Below are positions 52,335 through 60,373 of a stretch of 64,000 nt of DNA, in pieces. Position numbers and translations under genes: made by a program. The notes under the pieces were generated by a model that did no database searches, was not told the DNA's origin, and saw nothing but the letters and a program-made list of their open reading frames with translations. Within the stretch, counting starts at the first letter, position 1. The number at the start of each line of letters is the position of its first letter. Origin of the DNA: Amycolatopsis albispora (GTDB lineage Bacteria; Actinomycetota; Actinomycetes; Mycobacteriales; Pseudonocardiaceae); assembly GCF_003312875.1 (NCBI RefSeq), contig NZ_CP015163.1, forward strand, positions 6,944,001 to 7,008,000, read 5' to 3'.

Positions 52335-53249
52335 ATGAAGCGCATGGGACAGAGACGTTTTGCGGTAGCGGCGCTCGTGCTGGGGGCCATCGTGCTGGGC
52401 GGGTGCACCGCCGAGAAGTCGTCGTCGGGCACGGCGGCGCCGGAGGCGCAGACGCAGGCCGCGCCGGGTGCCGCGGCCGACAAGGGGGCGGGCAAGCCGC
52501 AGGCGGGGGAAAGCGCGCCGGGCAAGGACGCCGGGGCCGCCGGGGTGCCGCCGGGGCAGGCGATCGCCAACACGGACCGGAAGCTGGCGCGGACCGCGAC
52601 GCTTTCGCTGAGTTCGGCTGATGTCGGCGGGACCGTGCAGAAGGCCGCCCAGATCGCGGTCGGCGCGGGTGGTTACACCGGCCAGGAACGCACCGACGAG
52701 AAGTCGGCGTCGCTGAGCATCGTGGTGCCCGCGGAGAAGCTGGACCAGGTGCTCACCGAGCTCGCGGGTGCCGGGGAGAAGGTGCTGCGGCGGGAGTTGC
52801 AGACCAAGGACGTCACCGAAGAGGTGGTGGACGTCGAGTCGCGGCTGAGCACGCAGCGCGCGAGCGTGGAGCGGGTGCGGGCGCTGCTCGGGCAGGCGAG
52901 CTCGATCAGCGAGATCACTTCGGTGGAGCGGGAGCTGACTTCGCGGGAAGCGGAGCTGGAGTCGTTACAGGCGCGGCAGAAAGCATTGGCGGGGAGCGTG
53001 GCGATGTCGACCATTTCACTGAACGTCAGCATGGTGCCGGGCCCGTCCACGGTCGAGGAGGACCGCGGCTTCGTGGGCGGCCTGGCCGGCGGCTGGGACG
53101 CCTTCCTGGACTTCGGCATCGGCCTGCTGACTGTTCTGGGCGCGGTCCTGCCCTTCGCGGTGTTGCTGGGCGTGCCGCTCTTCTTCGCGATTCGCTTCTT
53201 CCTAGCCCGGCGCCGCCGCGTCGCGGCCGTTCCGCCGGAGAGTTCCTGA
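52335..53249 (+). CDS. DUF4349 lipoprotein with membrane tail
   Basis: Protein of 304 residues. Lipobox LGGCTA, a ~55-residue Ala/Gly/Pro linker, then the DUF4349 domain (GGYTGQERTDEKSASLSIVV), a coiled coil (VERELTSREAELESLQARQK) and a C-terminal membrane helix (ending ARRRRVAAV). Thus anchored at both ends. Function unknown. A palindromic repeat lies 23 bases after its stop. Confidence 0.88.
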   Translation: MKRMGQRRFAVAALVLGAIVLGGCTAEKSSSGTAAPEAQTQAAPGAAADKGAGKPQAGESAPGKDAGAAGVPPGQAIANTDRKLARTATLSLSSADVGGTVQKAAQIAVGAGGYTGQERTDEKSASLSIVVPAEKLDQVLTELAGAGEKVLRRELQTKDVTEEVVDVESRLSTQRASVERVRALLGQASSISEITSVERELTSREAELESLQARQKALAGSVAMSTISLNVSMVPGPSTVEEDRGFVGGLAGGWDAFLDFGIGLLTVLGAVLPFAVLLGVPLFFAIRFFLARRRRVAAVPPESS

Positions 53250-53271
53250 GGCGGCCAACCCGGGTGAGGAT

Positions 53272-53324
53272 GTCACGAATGTGGCTTTCGAGACGCCGGA
53301 CGTCTCGAAAGCCACATTCGTGAC
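53272..53324. repeat. Perfect palindromic repeat, 24-bp arms (family R)
   Basis: The 24 bases 53272-53295 are the exact reverse complement of 53301-53324, with loop CCGGA. The arms contain CGAATGTGGCTTTCG. It lies 23 bases after the DUF4349 stop, so it could also terminate transcription. Confidence 0.95.
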
Positions 53325-53436
53325 ACTCCAGCTGCACCGAGTGATGCGGCGAAGCCGCGAACGTTCGGAGTAGGGGCCGGGCGCTGGTCCAACACAATCG
53401 CTGGTTCATGCCCATCGCGCCCAGCGCTCGCCAGCG

Positions 53437-53549
53437 CAAGGAGCTCGCACCGTGGGGGTCCGGGGGCTCGGCCCCCCGCTACCAGCACGTCGTCCCGCCG
53501 CGCGCGGGAAGTGGCGAAGCCACGAACACGCGCGAGGAAAGGCGGGACG
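53437..53549. repeat. Structured intergenic element B
   Basis: Head CAAGGAGC-N-CGCACCG and a CGGGGGC/GCCCCCCG hairpin as in element A, then a three-tier hairpin: CGTCCCGCC (53491-53499) with GGCGGGACG (53541-53549), CGCGCG with CGCGCG, and GTGGC (53511-53515) with GCCAC (53519-53523) around a GAA loop. Confidence 0.7.
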
Positions 53550-53725
53550 GCTCGAGGGAGGGGGGAGTCGCGAACTCGAGCCGCCCCGCTTAACGTTCCC
53601 GCCGCTTCTGGACCCGGTGACGAGGGGGGTGCCAACGGGGCCGGCGGGCCGCAGCTCGGCAGGGGGGAGACGAGCTGCGTCCTAGCTCGCTCAGGCCGGG
53701 GAGTGCGTGGATCCGGCCGAGCGAG
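53548..53725. repeat. Chain of further stem-loops after element B
   Basis: CGGCTCGAG (53548-53556) with CTCGAGCCG (53575-53583); CGCAGCTCG (53650-53658) with CGAGCTGCG (53671-53679); CTCGCTC-A-GGCCGG (53686-53699) with CCGGCCGAGCGAG (53713-53725). Each is perfect apart from the single A bulge. Confidence 0.75.
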
Positions 53726-53965
53726 TCGATAGCCAACTTGGCAGAAGCAGGTCTGTAATCACAAGACTACTGGCTACTCCATTCGAGTGAAATCTGTCGC
53801 TGGCGCTCACTGAGTGCAGTTCGGTCGGCAACCGAATGCGGACCTGCGTGTCACTTCGGGCATTCGGGTGATACCGCTACCCGGCGGTAACGCACTGTGG
53901 GTAGAACTTTGTTCACCCCGCACCCGACCGTGCCCGGCCGTGGCCCGGCTGGCAGGCTGACCACC

Positions 53966-54709
53966 ATGGCCGATCTAGGGACCTTGGTGCTCCTCCGACA
54001 CGGGCAGAGCACGTGGAATGCGGAAAACCTGTTCACCGGCTGGGTGGACGTGCCGCTGTCCGAGCAGGGCGCCGCGGAGGCGAAGCGCGGCGGTGAGCTG
54101 CTCGCCGAAGCGGGGCTGCTGCCCGACCTCGTGCACACGTCGCTGCTCCGCCGCGCGATCTCGACCGCGAACCTCGCGCTCGACGCCGCCGACCGGCACT
54201 GGATCCCGGTCCGCCGGGACTGGCGCCTCAACGAGCGCCACTACGGCGCGCTCCAGGGCAAGAACAAGAAGCAGACCCTGGAGGAGTTCGGCGAGGAGCA
54301 GTTCATGCTCTGGCGCCGCTCGTACGACACACCGCCGCCGGAAATCGACCCCGGCGACCAGTACAGCCAGGCCGGCGACGCGCGCTACGCCGACATCGAC
54401 GCGCCGCTGACCGAATGCCTCAAGGACGTCGTCGACCGGCTCATCCCGTACTGGCAGTCCACCATCGTGCCGGACCTGCGCACCGGCAAGACCGTGCTGA
54501 TCGCCGCGCACGGCAACTCGCTGCGGGCGCTGGTCAAGCACCTCGACGGCATCTCCGACGCGGACATCGCCGGGCTGAACATCCCGACCGGCATCCCGCT
54601 GCGCTACGACCTCACCGAGGACCTCAAGCCGGTCACCCCCGGCGGCACCTATCTCGACCCGGAGGCGGCCAAGGAGGCCGCGGCCGCGGTCGCCAACCAG
54701 GGCCGCTGA
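53966..54709 (+). CDS. gpmA: 2,3-bisphosphoglycerate-dependent phosphoglycerate mutase
   Basis: Protein of 247 residues from ATG 53966. The phosphohistidine motif [18 protein letters not shown], the second His in [12 protein letters not shown], and [13 protein letters not shown] identify the dPGM type. It interconverts 3- and 2-phosphoglycerate in glycolysis. CAGGCT lies seven bases before the ATG, so the transcript may be leaderless. Counterpart of Rv0489 (gpm1). Confidence 0.97.
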   Translation: MADLGTLVLLRHGQSTWNAENLFTGWVDVPLSEQGAAEAKRGGELLAEAGLLPDLVHTSLLRRAISTANLALDAADRHWIPVRRDWRLNERHYGALQGKNKKQTLEEFGEEQFMLWRRSYDTPPPEIDPGDQYSQAGDARYADIDAPLTECLKDVVDRLIPYWQSTIVPDLRTGKTVLIAAHGNSLRALVKHLDGISDADIAGLNIPTGIPLRYDLTEDLKPVTPGGTYLDPEAAKEAAAAVANQGR

Positions 54710-54747
54710 GGCCCTTCCGGTTGACCACGCTGGCAAAAGTCACTTGA

Positions 54748-54788
54748 CGGGCGTCACGGACATCGGGATACGGTGTCCGTGACGCCCG
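54748..54788. promoter_or_regulatory. 15-bp hairpin upstream of GNAT gene
   Basis: CGGGCGTCACGGACA (54748-54762) pairs perfectly with 54774-54788 across 11 bases. TTGACG at 54744 and TACGGT at 54769 form a promoter-like pair with 19 bases between, overlapping the hairpin. It may be a terminator of gpm or an operator. Confidence 0.55.
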
Positions 54789-54813
54789 CTGGGACGAGGA
54801 AGAGGTGAGAGCG

Positions 54814-54876
54814 ATGGGTCCGATCCGGTTCACCGCTCCCGCCGCCACCGGGCGTCGTCAGCTTGCCGAGGGCTGA
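54814..54876 (+). CDS. Candidate 20-residue upstream ORF
   Basis: ATG 54814 follows GAGGAAGAGGTGA. The peptide is MGPIRFTAPAATGRRQLAEG, then TGA. It sits between the hairpin and the GNAT start. No runs of one amino acid point to a known attenuator. May be a leader peptide or spurious. Confidence 0.35.
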   Translation: MGPIRFTAPAATGRRQLAEG

Positions 54877-54919
54877 GGCGGGAGCGTGTTCCGCTGAACG
54901 CTCCTGAAAGGCTTTCGAC

Positions 54920-55834
54920 TTGACCGATCTGGTCATCCGCCCGCTCGAAGCGGGCGAAGGTTCCCTGTTCGATTCACTGGACGTTCCGCAGCTGGTCGGC
55001 TTCGGCATCTTCGGCCGGGATTTCGCCGAGATGTGGGCCAAGGGCGAGTACCGCCCCGGCTGGACCTGGGTTGCCCTGCGCGACGGCGAAGTCGTCGCCC
55101 GTGCCGCGTGGTGGGGTGGGCCCGAGGACACCGAGCCGGTGGCGCTGGACTGGTTCGACTTCACCGACGCCCAGGCGGGCACCGCGCTGCTGCGTGCCGC
55201 CGGGTTCCGCGCCGAATACGAGCTGGCGCTGCCCGCGGACTGGCGTGAGCGGCCCGAGGTGGTGCAGGCGCGGCAGGTGCGCATCGACGCCGCGCTCGCG
55301 GCCGGGATGCGTCCGCTGGTGGACCGGTTCCGCTACACCTGGACCCTCGACGACGGCCTGCCCGAACGACCGAACCGCCTCGACTACCGCGCCGATCCGG
55401 ACGACGGCGCGTTCCACGCCGCGCTCATGCGGGTCCACGAGGGCACGCTCGACGCCCACGCGCAGCGCGCCATCGCCCAGGGCGGGCTCAAGCAGGCCGC
55501 CGACGAGGACCTGGAGCTGCTGAAGTGGTTCCCGTCGCCACGCGAGTGGTGGCGCCTGGCCTACACGCCGGACGGCGACCTGGTCGGCTTGACCGTGCCG
55601 GGCCGCAACTACAGCGGCGCGGTGGTCGGCATCATCGGCGTGGTGCCGGAGCACCGCGGCCACGGCTACGGCTACGACCTGCTGGTGGAGTGCACGCACC
55701 TGCTGGTCGAAAACGGCGAGAAGCGCGTGCTCGCGGCCACCGACCTCGGCAACCGGGCGATGGCCGCCGCGTTCGAGCGCGCCGGGTACCCGGTGACGCA
55801 GGAACGCGCGGTGCTCGAGTGGCCTAGCCGGTAA
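54920..55834 (+). CDS. GNAT-family N-acetyltransferase
   Basis: Protein of 304 residues from TTG 54920 with GAAAGG eight bases upstream. The acetyl-CoA loop is VVPEHRGHGYGYDLL in the C-terminal half; the N-terminal half is a second, degenerate GNAT-like domain. Substrate unknown. It converges on a lipoprotein gene (11-base overlap). Confidence 0.88.
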   Translation: MTDLVIRPLEAGEGSLFDSLDVPQLVGFGIFGRDFAEMWAKGEYRPGWTWVALRDGEVVARAAWWGGPEDTEPVALDWFDFTDAQAGTALLRAAGFRAEYELALPADWRERPEVVQARQVRIDAALAAGMRPLVDRFRYTWTLDDGLPERPNRLDYRADPDDGAFHAALMRVHEGTLDAHAQRAIAQGGLKQAADEDLELLKWFPSPREWWRLAYTPDGDLVGLTVPGRNYSGAVVGIIGVVPEHRGHGYGYDLLVECTHLLVENGEKRVLAATDLGNRAMAAAFERAGYPVTQERAVLEWPSR

Positions 55835-56735
55835 CCGGCAGGTTCGAGAGGGCGCGGAGCTTCCAGCCGTCCGGCTGCCGCGTCATCTCGAACGTGATGC
55901 GGAGCACCCGTTCGGTCGGCTGCGTGCCGGGATTGGTGACCGTGGTCTTCGCCACCGCCAGGCCGGTCACCAGGTCAGGGGCGGCCGACTTCGCCGCGAT
56001 GGCCATGTCCGGCGCGACGGTCACCGTGGTGCCCTGCGTGCGCACGGCGTCCACGGTGTTCTGCGCGCCGGCGCGGATTTGGGAGAGCAGGGGTTCGGCG
56101 GCGACCGCCAGCTGGCGGTCGATCCAGCCGTCGAGATCGTTGCTGTCGACCCGCATGAACGCCTCCAGGCCGGTGCGGGCCGCGGCCAGCGCGGAGTCAC
56201 GTGCCTCGGCCACCGGCCCGCCCGGCGACGCCGGAACCGGCGCGAGGGTGGGGCTGGCGACGATGTCGTTCGCGAGCCACTTGCCGCCTTCGCGCTGGGC
56301 CGTCACCAGCAGGGCCGCGCCGCCGGAGCTGCTCTGCACCGGGTCGGTCCGGGTGCTGGTCTGGTCGAGCAGCACCAGCACCTTGGCCGAGCCGGGGGTC
56401 AGCTCGGCCACCGCGGCCTCGCGGGCCACGGTGGTCACCTTGGCGCCCGTCTGACGCACCTCGCCGAGCCGCTCCTCGACCTGCGTGCGCGCGGCACCGG
56501 TCAGGTGCTTCGCGGCGGCGTCGGCCTGCGCGCCCGGGTTGGCCGGGTCGAAGCTGAACACCCCTTCGACCGCGGTTTTCGACGCCGTCAGCACGTCGTT
56601 GGTGGCCGCGAGATCGACCAGCGCCAGGTTCGCCGGGACGGACGGCGGCACCGGCTCACCCGGCACCGCCCGCGTGCACCCGGAAACCAACCCGGAAACC
56701 AGTACGGCAACGCACAGAATTGGCCAGATCCTCAA
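55824..56735 (-). CDS. Lipoprotein, unknown function
   Basis: Protein of 303 residues from TTG 56735. Lipobox VSGCTR and a mature region of two similar halves with NTF2-like (Mce-associated-like) features: AELTPGSAKVLVLLDQT with KWLANDIVASP, then VTNPGTQPTERVLRITFEM with GWKLRALSNLPV. Its start overlaps the LuxR-type regulator stop (TTGA), so they are one unit. Role unknown. Confidence 0.72.
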   Translation of the reverse strand: MRIWPILCVAVLVSGLVSGCTRAVPGEPVPPSVPANLALVDLAATNDVLTASKTAVEGVFSFDPANPGAQADAAAKHLTGAARTQVEERLGEVRQTGAKVTTVAREAAVAELTPGSAKVLVLLDQTSTRTDPVQSSSGGAALLVTAQREGGKWLANDIVASPTLAPVPASPGGPVAEARDSALAAARTGLEAFMRVDSNDLDGWIDRQLAVAAEPLLSQIRAGAQNTVDAVRTQGTTVTVAPDMAIAAKSAAPDLVTGLAVAKTTVTNPGTQPTERVLRITFEMTRQPDGWKLRALSNLPVTG

Positions 56736-57358
56736 AGCAACCCCAGTTCTCCCGCACGGACGCCCGCCTGGAAGCGGGAGGTGGCGCCGAGCGCGTCCAT
56801 CAGTTCGGCCACCCGGCGCCGGTAGGTCCGCAGGCCGAGCCCGAGCGAGCGGGCCGCGGTCTCGTCCTTGCAGCCGGAGGCCAGCATGTCGAGGATGCGC
56901 GGCGCGAGCGTGCGGAGTTCGGCCACCCGCGCGTCGTACACCGCCAGGTCGGTCGCGCCGCGCCAGGCCGCGTCGAACAGCGACACCACGCCCTGCACGG
57001 TTTCCTGGGCGGTCAGCACGCTGTACGCGCGGTCGCCCGCGGTCCGGTCGCCCGCCAGGATCACCACCCGGCGGTCCAGGACGATCGTCTCGTTGATCTC
57101 GTCCGCGCTGATCCGGACCTCCGCGCCGAGCCGCACCACCTCGTCGAGGTGTGCGCTCGCGGCGTGGTCCAGCAGCAGGGACGGCCGGTAGATCTTGCGC
57201 ACCCGCTTCGCGCGGTAGCCGCCCAGCTGCTCCTGGGTGCGGCGGGACGCGGCGAAGGTGCTCAGGTCGGCGGCGGCGCACCAGACCTCGGTCGCGCTCA
57301 TGAACAGGTGCTCGGTGCGCGCGTACAGCTCTTCCTCACCCTTGACCACGGCGATCAC
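56732..57358 (-). CDS. LuxR-type helix-turn-helix regulator
   Basis: Protein of 208 residues from GTG 57358. The N-terminal part (FMSATEVWCAAADLSTFAAS) resembles a PLD-like/TrmB-type sensor region, followed by LAPRILDMLASGCKDETAAR and LGLGLRTYRRRVAELMDALG, a GerE HTH. No phospho-acceptor domain is present. Divergent from the aldo-keto reductase gene with 65 bases between. Confidence 0.82.
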   Translation of the reverse strand: MIAVVKGEEELYARTEHLFMSATEVWCAAADLSTFAASRRTQEQLGGYRAKRVRKIYRPSLLLDHAASAHLDEVVRLGAEVRISADEINETIVLDRRVVILAGDRTAGDRAYSVLTAQETVQGVVSLFDAAWRGATDLAVYDARVAELRTLAPRILDMLASGCKDETAARSLGLGLRTYRRRVAELMDALGATSRFQAGVRAGELGLL

Positions 57359-57423
57359 CGGTCAAGTCTGGCAGCAAGTTGCCGAAGGTGGATGACAAAA
57401 CGATGACCGCACAGGCTGAAGGC

Positions 57424-58287
57424 ATGACAATTTCTCCCACCTGGAAACTCGGCGACCGGCTCGTGCACCGCCTCGGCTTCGGCGCGATGCGGCTGGCGCT
57501 CGGCCCCAACGGCACCGAACGCGACCCCGATCAGGGCATCGCCGTGCTGCGCCGGGCCGTCGACCTCGGCGTCGACCACATCGACACCGCCGCCTTCTAC
57601 TTCCTCGGCCGCGTGTCCGCCAACGACCTGATCCGGCGGGCCCTCGCGCCCTACCCGGACGACCTGGTGATCGCCACCAAGGTCGGCCCGAGCCGGAACG
57701 CGGAGGGCGAGCACCAGCCGGAGGCCCGCCCGGACCAGCTGCGCGGGCAGGTCGAGCAGAACCTGCGTGAACTCGGCCGCGACCACCTCGACCTGGTGTA
57801 CCTGCGGATCGGCACTTCACTCGACCGCGGTTCCGGCTCGCTCGCCGAGCGCTTCGGGGTGCTCGCCGAACTGCGCGAGCAGGGGCTGATCCGGCACCTC
57901 GGCATCTCCAACGTCGGTCACGAACACCTGGCCGAGGCGAGCGGGATCGCCCCGGTGACCGCCGTGCAGAACTGGTACGGACTGTCCAAACGGGACGACG
58001 ACGCGCTGCTGGACACCTGTACCGAGCGGGAAATCGCCTTCGTCCCGTTCTTCTCCGTGCACGGCGGAGCTGGGAACCTGTCGGACGGTGTGGTCGCCGG
58101 GATCGCCGCCGCGCGCGGGGTGACCGAGGCGCAGGTGCTGCTCGCGTGGACCCTCCACCGGGCACCCAACGTGCTGGCCATCCCGGGCACTGGCAGTGTC
58201 ACTCATCTCGACGAAAACGTCGCCGCCGGAGCGCTCGAACTCTCAACGGAGGAACTCGACCGACTGAATTCGGCTACGAATGCGTGA
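57424..58287 (+). CDS. Aldo/keto reductase
   Basis: Protein of 287 residues from ATG 57424 (57403 also possible). The AKR tetrad is seen at HIDTAAFYF (Asp, Tyr) and VIATKVG (Lys); the usual His in the DLxLxH strand is LDLVYLRIG, so it is replaced. The NADP site PGTGSVTHLDENV is near the end. Reduces carbonyl compounds. Divergent from the LuxR-type gene, which may regulate it. Confidence 0.9.
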   Translation: MTISPTWKLGDRLVHRLGFGAMRLALGPNGTERDPDQGIAVLRRAVDLGVDHIDTAAFYFLGRVSANDLIRRALAPYPDDLVIATKVGPSRNAEGEHQPEARPDQLRGQVEQNLRELGRDHLDLVYLRIGTSLDRGSGSLAERFGVLAELREQGLIRHLGISNVGHEHLAEASGIAPVTAVQNWYGLSKRDDDALLDTCTEREIAFVPFFSVHGGAGNLSDGVVAGIAAARGVTEAQVLLAWTLHRAPNVLAIPGTGSVTHLDENVAAGALELSTEELDRLNSATNA

Positions 58288-58312
58288 ACAGGCACTGACG
58301 GGCGCGCGAACA
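58281..58312. promoter_or_regulatory. Possible PHO/RegX3 box before senX3
   Basis: Read on the minus strand, GTTCGCG and GTTCACG are 22 bases apart with CGTCAGT midway, so three 11-base units resemble the GTTCAYC direct repeats bound by PhoP/RegX3-like regulators. It lies ~85 bases upstream of senX3. Confidence 0.35.
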
Positions 58313-58394
58313 AACCGCCCAAAGGTGTCACGGGCGTCACGACGAGGCAGCCAGGACTAGGCCAAACGGCCACCTGACTGCTTACGATTCCCTC

Positions 58395-59627
58395 GTGACC
58401 GTGCCCGCTTCACTCGCTTTGGCCATCGGTGCACTGGTGGTCGGCGCGGTAGCCGGTTTCCTGGCGGCCTCGCTGCGCCGCCGTCGCACCGTGCGCCGGC
58501 GGCCGGTCGGCCCGACCGTGGCCGAACTGCTGTCCCGCCTGATCCACTCCTCGAACAACGGCGTGGTGGTGCTGAACCGCTTCGGCGACATGGTGCTGCA
58601 CAACCCGCGTGCCGAGGAACTGGGCCTGGTCCGCGACAACCGCGCCGACGCCAGGGCGCGGAAGGCCGCCGAGCAGGTGGTGGAGACCGACGACGCGCTG
58701 GAGATCGACCTGTCACCGCTGGAGACCCGCGGCCGCCAGCCGGAGGCCGTGCTCGGTGAGGTCCGCCCGCTCGGCGACGGGTTCACCGTGGTCGAGGCGG
58801 TGGACCACTCCGACGCGGTCCGCCTGGAGGCCACCCGGCGGGACTTCGTGGCCAACGTCAGCCACGAGCTGAAGACCCCGGTCGGGGCGATCGCGCTGCT
58901 CACCGAAGCGGTGCTGGACGCGGCGGACGACGTCGAGGAGGTCCGCCGGTTCGGCGGCAAGATCCTGCGCGAATCGACCCGGCTGGGGCAGCTGGTCACC
59001 GAGCTGATCGCGCTCTCGCGGCTGCAGGGTGCCGAGCGGCTGCCCGATCTCAACGTGGTCGAGGTGGACGCGGTGGTGCGCGAGGCGCTCGGCCGGGTCC
59101 GGCTCTCCGCCGAGTCCGCCGAGATCGTGGTGACCACCGACCAGCCCAGCTCGCTGCTCATCGAGGGCGACCGCACGCTGCTGGTCACCGCGTTGTCCAA
59201 CCTGCTGGAGAACGCGATCAACTACTCCTCGCCGGGCAGTCCGGTCTCGGTGAGCAGGCGGCTGGTCGACGGCGCGGTCGAGATCGCGGTGACCGACCGC
59301 GGCATCGGCATCGCCGAGGAGGACCAGCAGCGCGTGTTCGAGCGCTTCTACCGGGCGGACAAGGCGCGGTCGAGGGCCACCGGCGGCACCGGGCTCGGCC
59401 TCGCCATCGTCAAGCACGTCGCCGCCAACCACGGCGGTGACGTGCGGTTGTGGAGCAGCCCGGGGACCGGCTCCACGTTCACCCTGCGCATACCCGCGCA
59501 CCAGCCGGACCACGGCCGCGCGGCGGCCGGGAAACCGGCCGCGGCCACCCGTGCCGACATGCCCCCCGAGCGGACTCCCCGCCTCGTGGTTGCCCAGGAC
59601 GTCACCGATCATGGAGGACAGTTGTGA
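58395..59627 (+). CDS. senX3: Sensor histidine kinase SenX3
   Basis: Protein of 410 residues from GTG 58395 with TACGAT six bases upstream (leaderless). One N-terminal membrane helix, a PAS-like region (SSNNGVVVLNRFGDMVLHN), the phosphoacceptor H157 in FVANVSHELKTP, and HATPase motifs NLLENAINYS, DRGIGIAEEDQQ and GTGLGLAIVKH. In mycobacteria it senses phosphate limitation. Overlaps regX3 by four bases. Confidence 0.95.
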   Translation: MTVPASLALAIGALVVGAVAGFLAASLRRRRTVRRRPVGPTVAELLSRLIHSSNNGVVVLNRFGDMVLHNPRAEELGLVRDNRADARARKAAEQVVETDDALEIDLSPLETRGRQPEAVLGEVRPLGDGFTVVEAVDHSDAVRLEATRRDFVANVSHELKTPVGAIALLTEAVLDAADDVEEVRRFGGKILRESTRLGQLVTELIALSRLQGAERLPDLNVVEVDAVVREALGRVRLSAESAEIVVTTDQPSSLLIEGDRTLLVTALSNLLENAINYSSPGSPVSVSRRLVDGAVEIAVTDRGIGIAEEDQQRVFERFYRADKARSRATGGTGLGLAIVKHVAANHGGDVRLWSSPGTGSTFTLRIPAHQPDHGRAAAGKPAAATRADMPPERTPRLVVAQDVTDHGGQL

Positions 59628-60313
59628 CCAGGGTGCTCATCGTCGAGGACGAGGAGTCCTTCGCCGACCCGCTGGCCTTCCTGCTGCGCAAGGAGGGCTT
59701 CACCGCCGCGGTGGCCACCACCGGGCAGCAGGCGCTGGAGGAGTTCGACCGCAACGGCGCCGACATCGTGCTGCTCGACCTGATGCTGCCGGGCATGAGC
59801 GGTACCGACGTGTGCAAGCAGCTGCGGCAGCGCTCCGGCGTGCCGGTGATCATGGTGACCGCGCGCGACAGCGAGATCGACAAGGTGGTCGGCCTGGAGC
59901 TGGGCGCCGACGACTACGTCACCAAGCCGTACTCGGCGCGCGAGCTGATCGCCCGCGTGCGCGCGGTGCTGCGGCGTGGTGGTGAGCCGGGCTCCGAGGG
60001 CGAGCTGGCGCCGCTGGTGCTGGCCGCCGGGCCGGTGCGGATGGACGTCGAACGGCACGTGGTGACCGTCGACGGCGAGGACGTCTCGCTGCCGCTCAAG
60101 GAGTTCGACCTGCTCGAGTACCTGCTGCGCAACGTGGGCCGCGTGCTCACCCGCGGGCAGCTGATCGACCGGGTGTGGGGCGCGGACTACGTCGGGGACA
60201 CCAAGACCCTGGACGTGCACGTCAAGCGGTTGCGGTCGAAGATCGAACCCGATCCGGGCTCGCCGCGGCACCTGGTCACGGTGCGTGGTCTCGGCTACAA
60301 GTTCGAGTCATGA
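59624..60313 (+). CDS. regX3: Response regulator RegX3
   Basis: Protein of 229 residues from GTG 59624 behind GGAGG. Receiver with phospho-Asp52 in LLDLMLPGMSG and Lys in YVTKPYSARELI; the OmpR-type winged helix has SLPLKEFDLLEYLLRN and TLDVHVKRLRSKIEP. Controls phosphate-responsive genes with SenX3. Its tight coupling (GTGA) is standard. Confidence 0.97.
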   Translation: MTRVLIVEDEESFADPLAFLLRKEGFTAAVATTGQQALEEFDRNGADIVLLDLMLPGMSGTDVCKQLRQRSGVPVIMVTARDSEIDKVVGLELGADDYVTKPYSARELIARVRAVLRRGGEPGSEGELAPLVLAAGPVRMDVERHVVTVDGEDVSLPLKEFDLLEYLLRNVGRVLTRGQLIDRVWGADYVGDTKTLDVHVKRLRSKIEPDPGSPRHLVTVRGLGYKFES

Positions 60314-60373
60314 TCTCGGTTTAATCTCGGTTGCCGACCAGCGGGTCTGCTCAGCCGGGTACCGTTTACCCCC

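Larger units (their letters stand above)
53250..53965. other. 716-base non-coding region before gpm
   Basis: No credible gene. Holds a palindromic repeat (53272), structured element B (53437), further stem-loops up to 53725, and an inverted repeat TACCGC/GCGGTA at 53872-53889 just upstream of the gpm promoter. Bases 53726-53860 show nothing notable. Confidence 0.6.
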
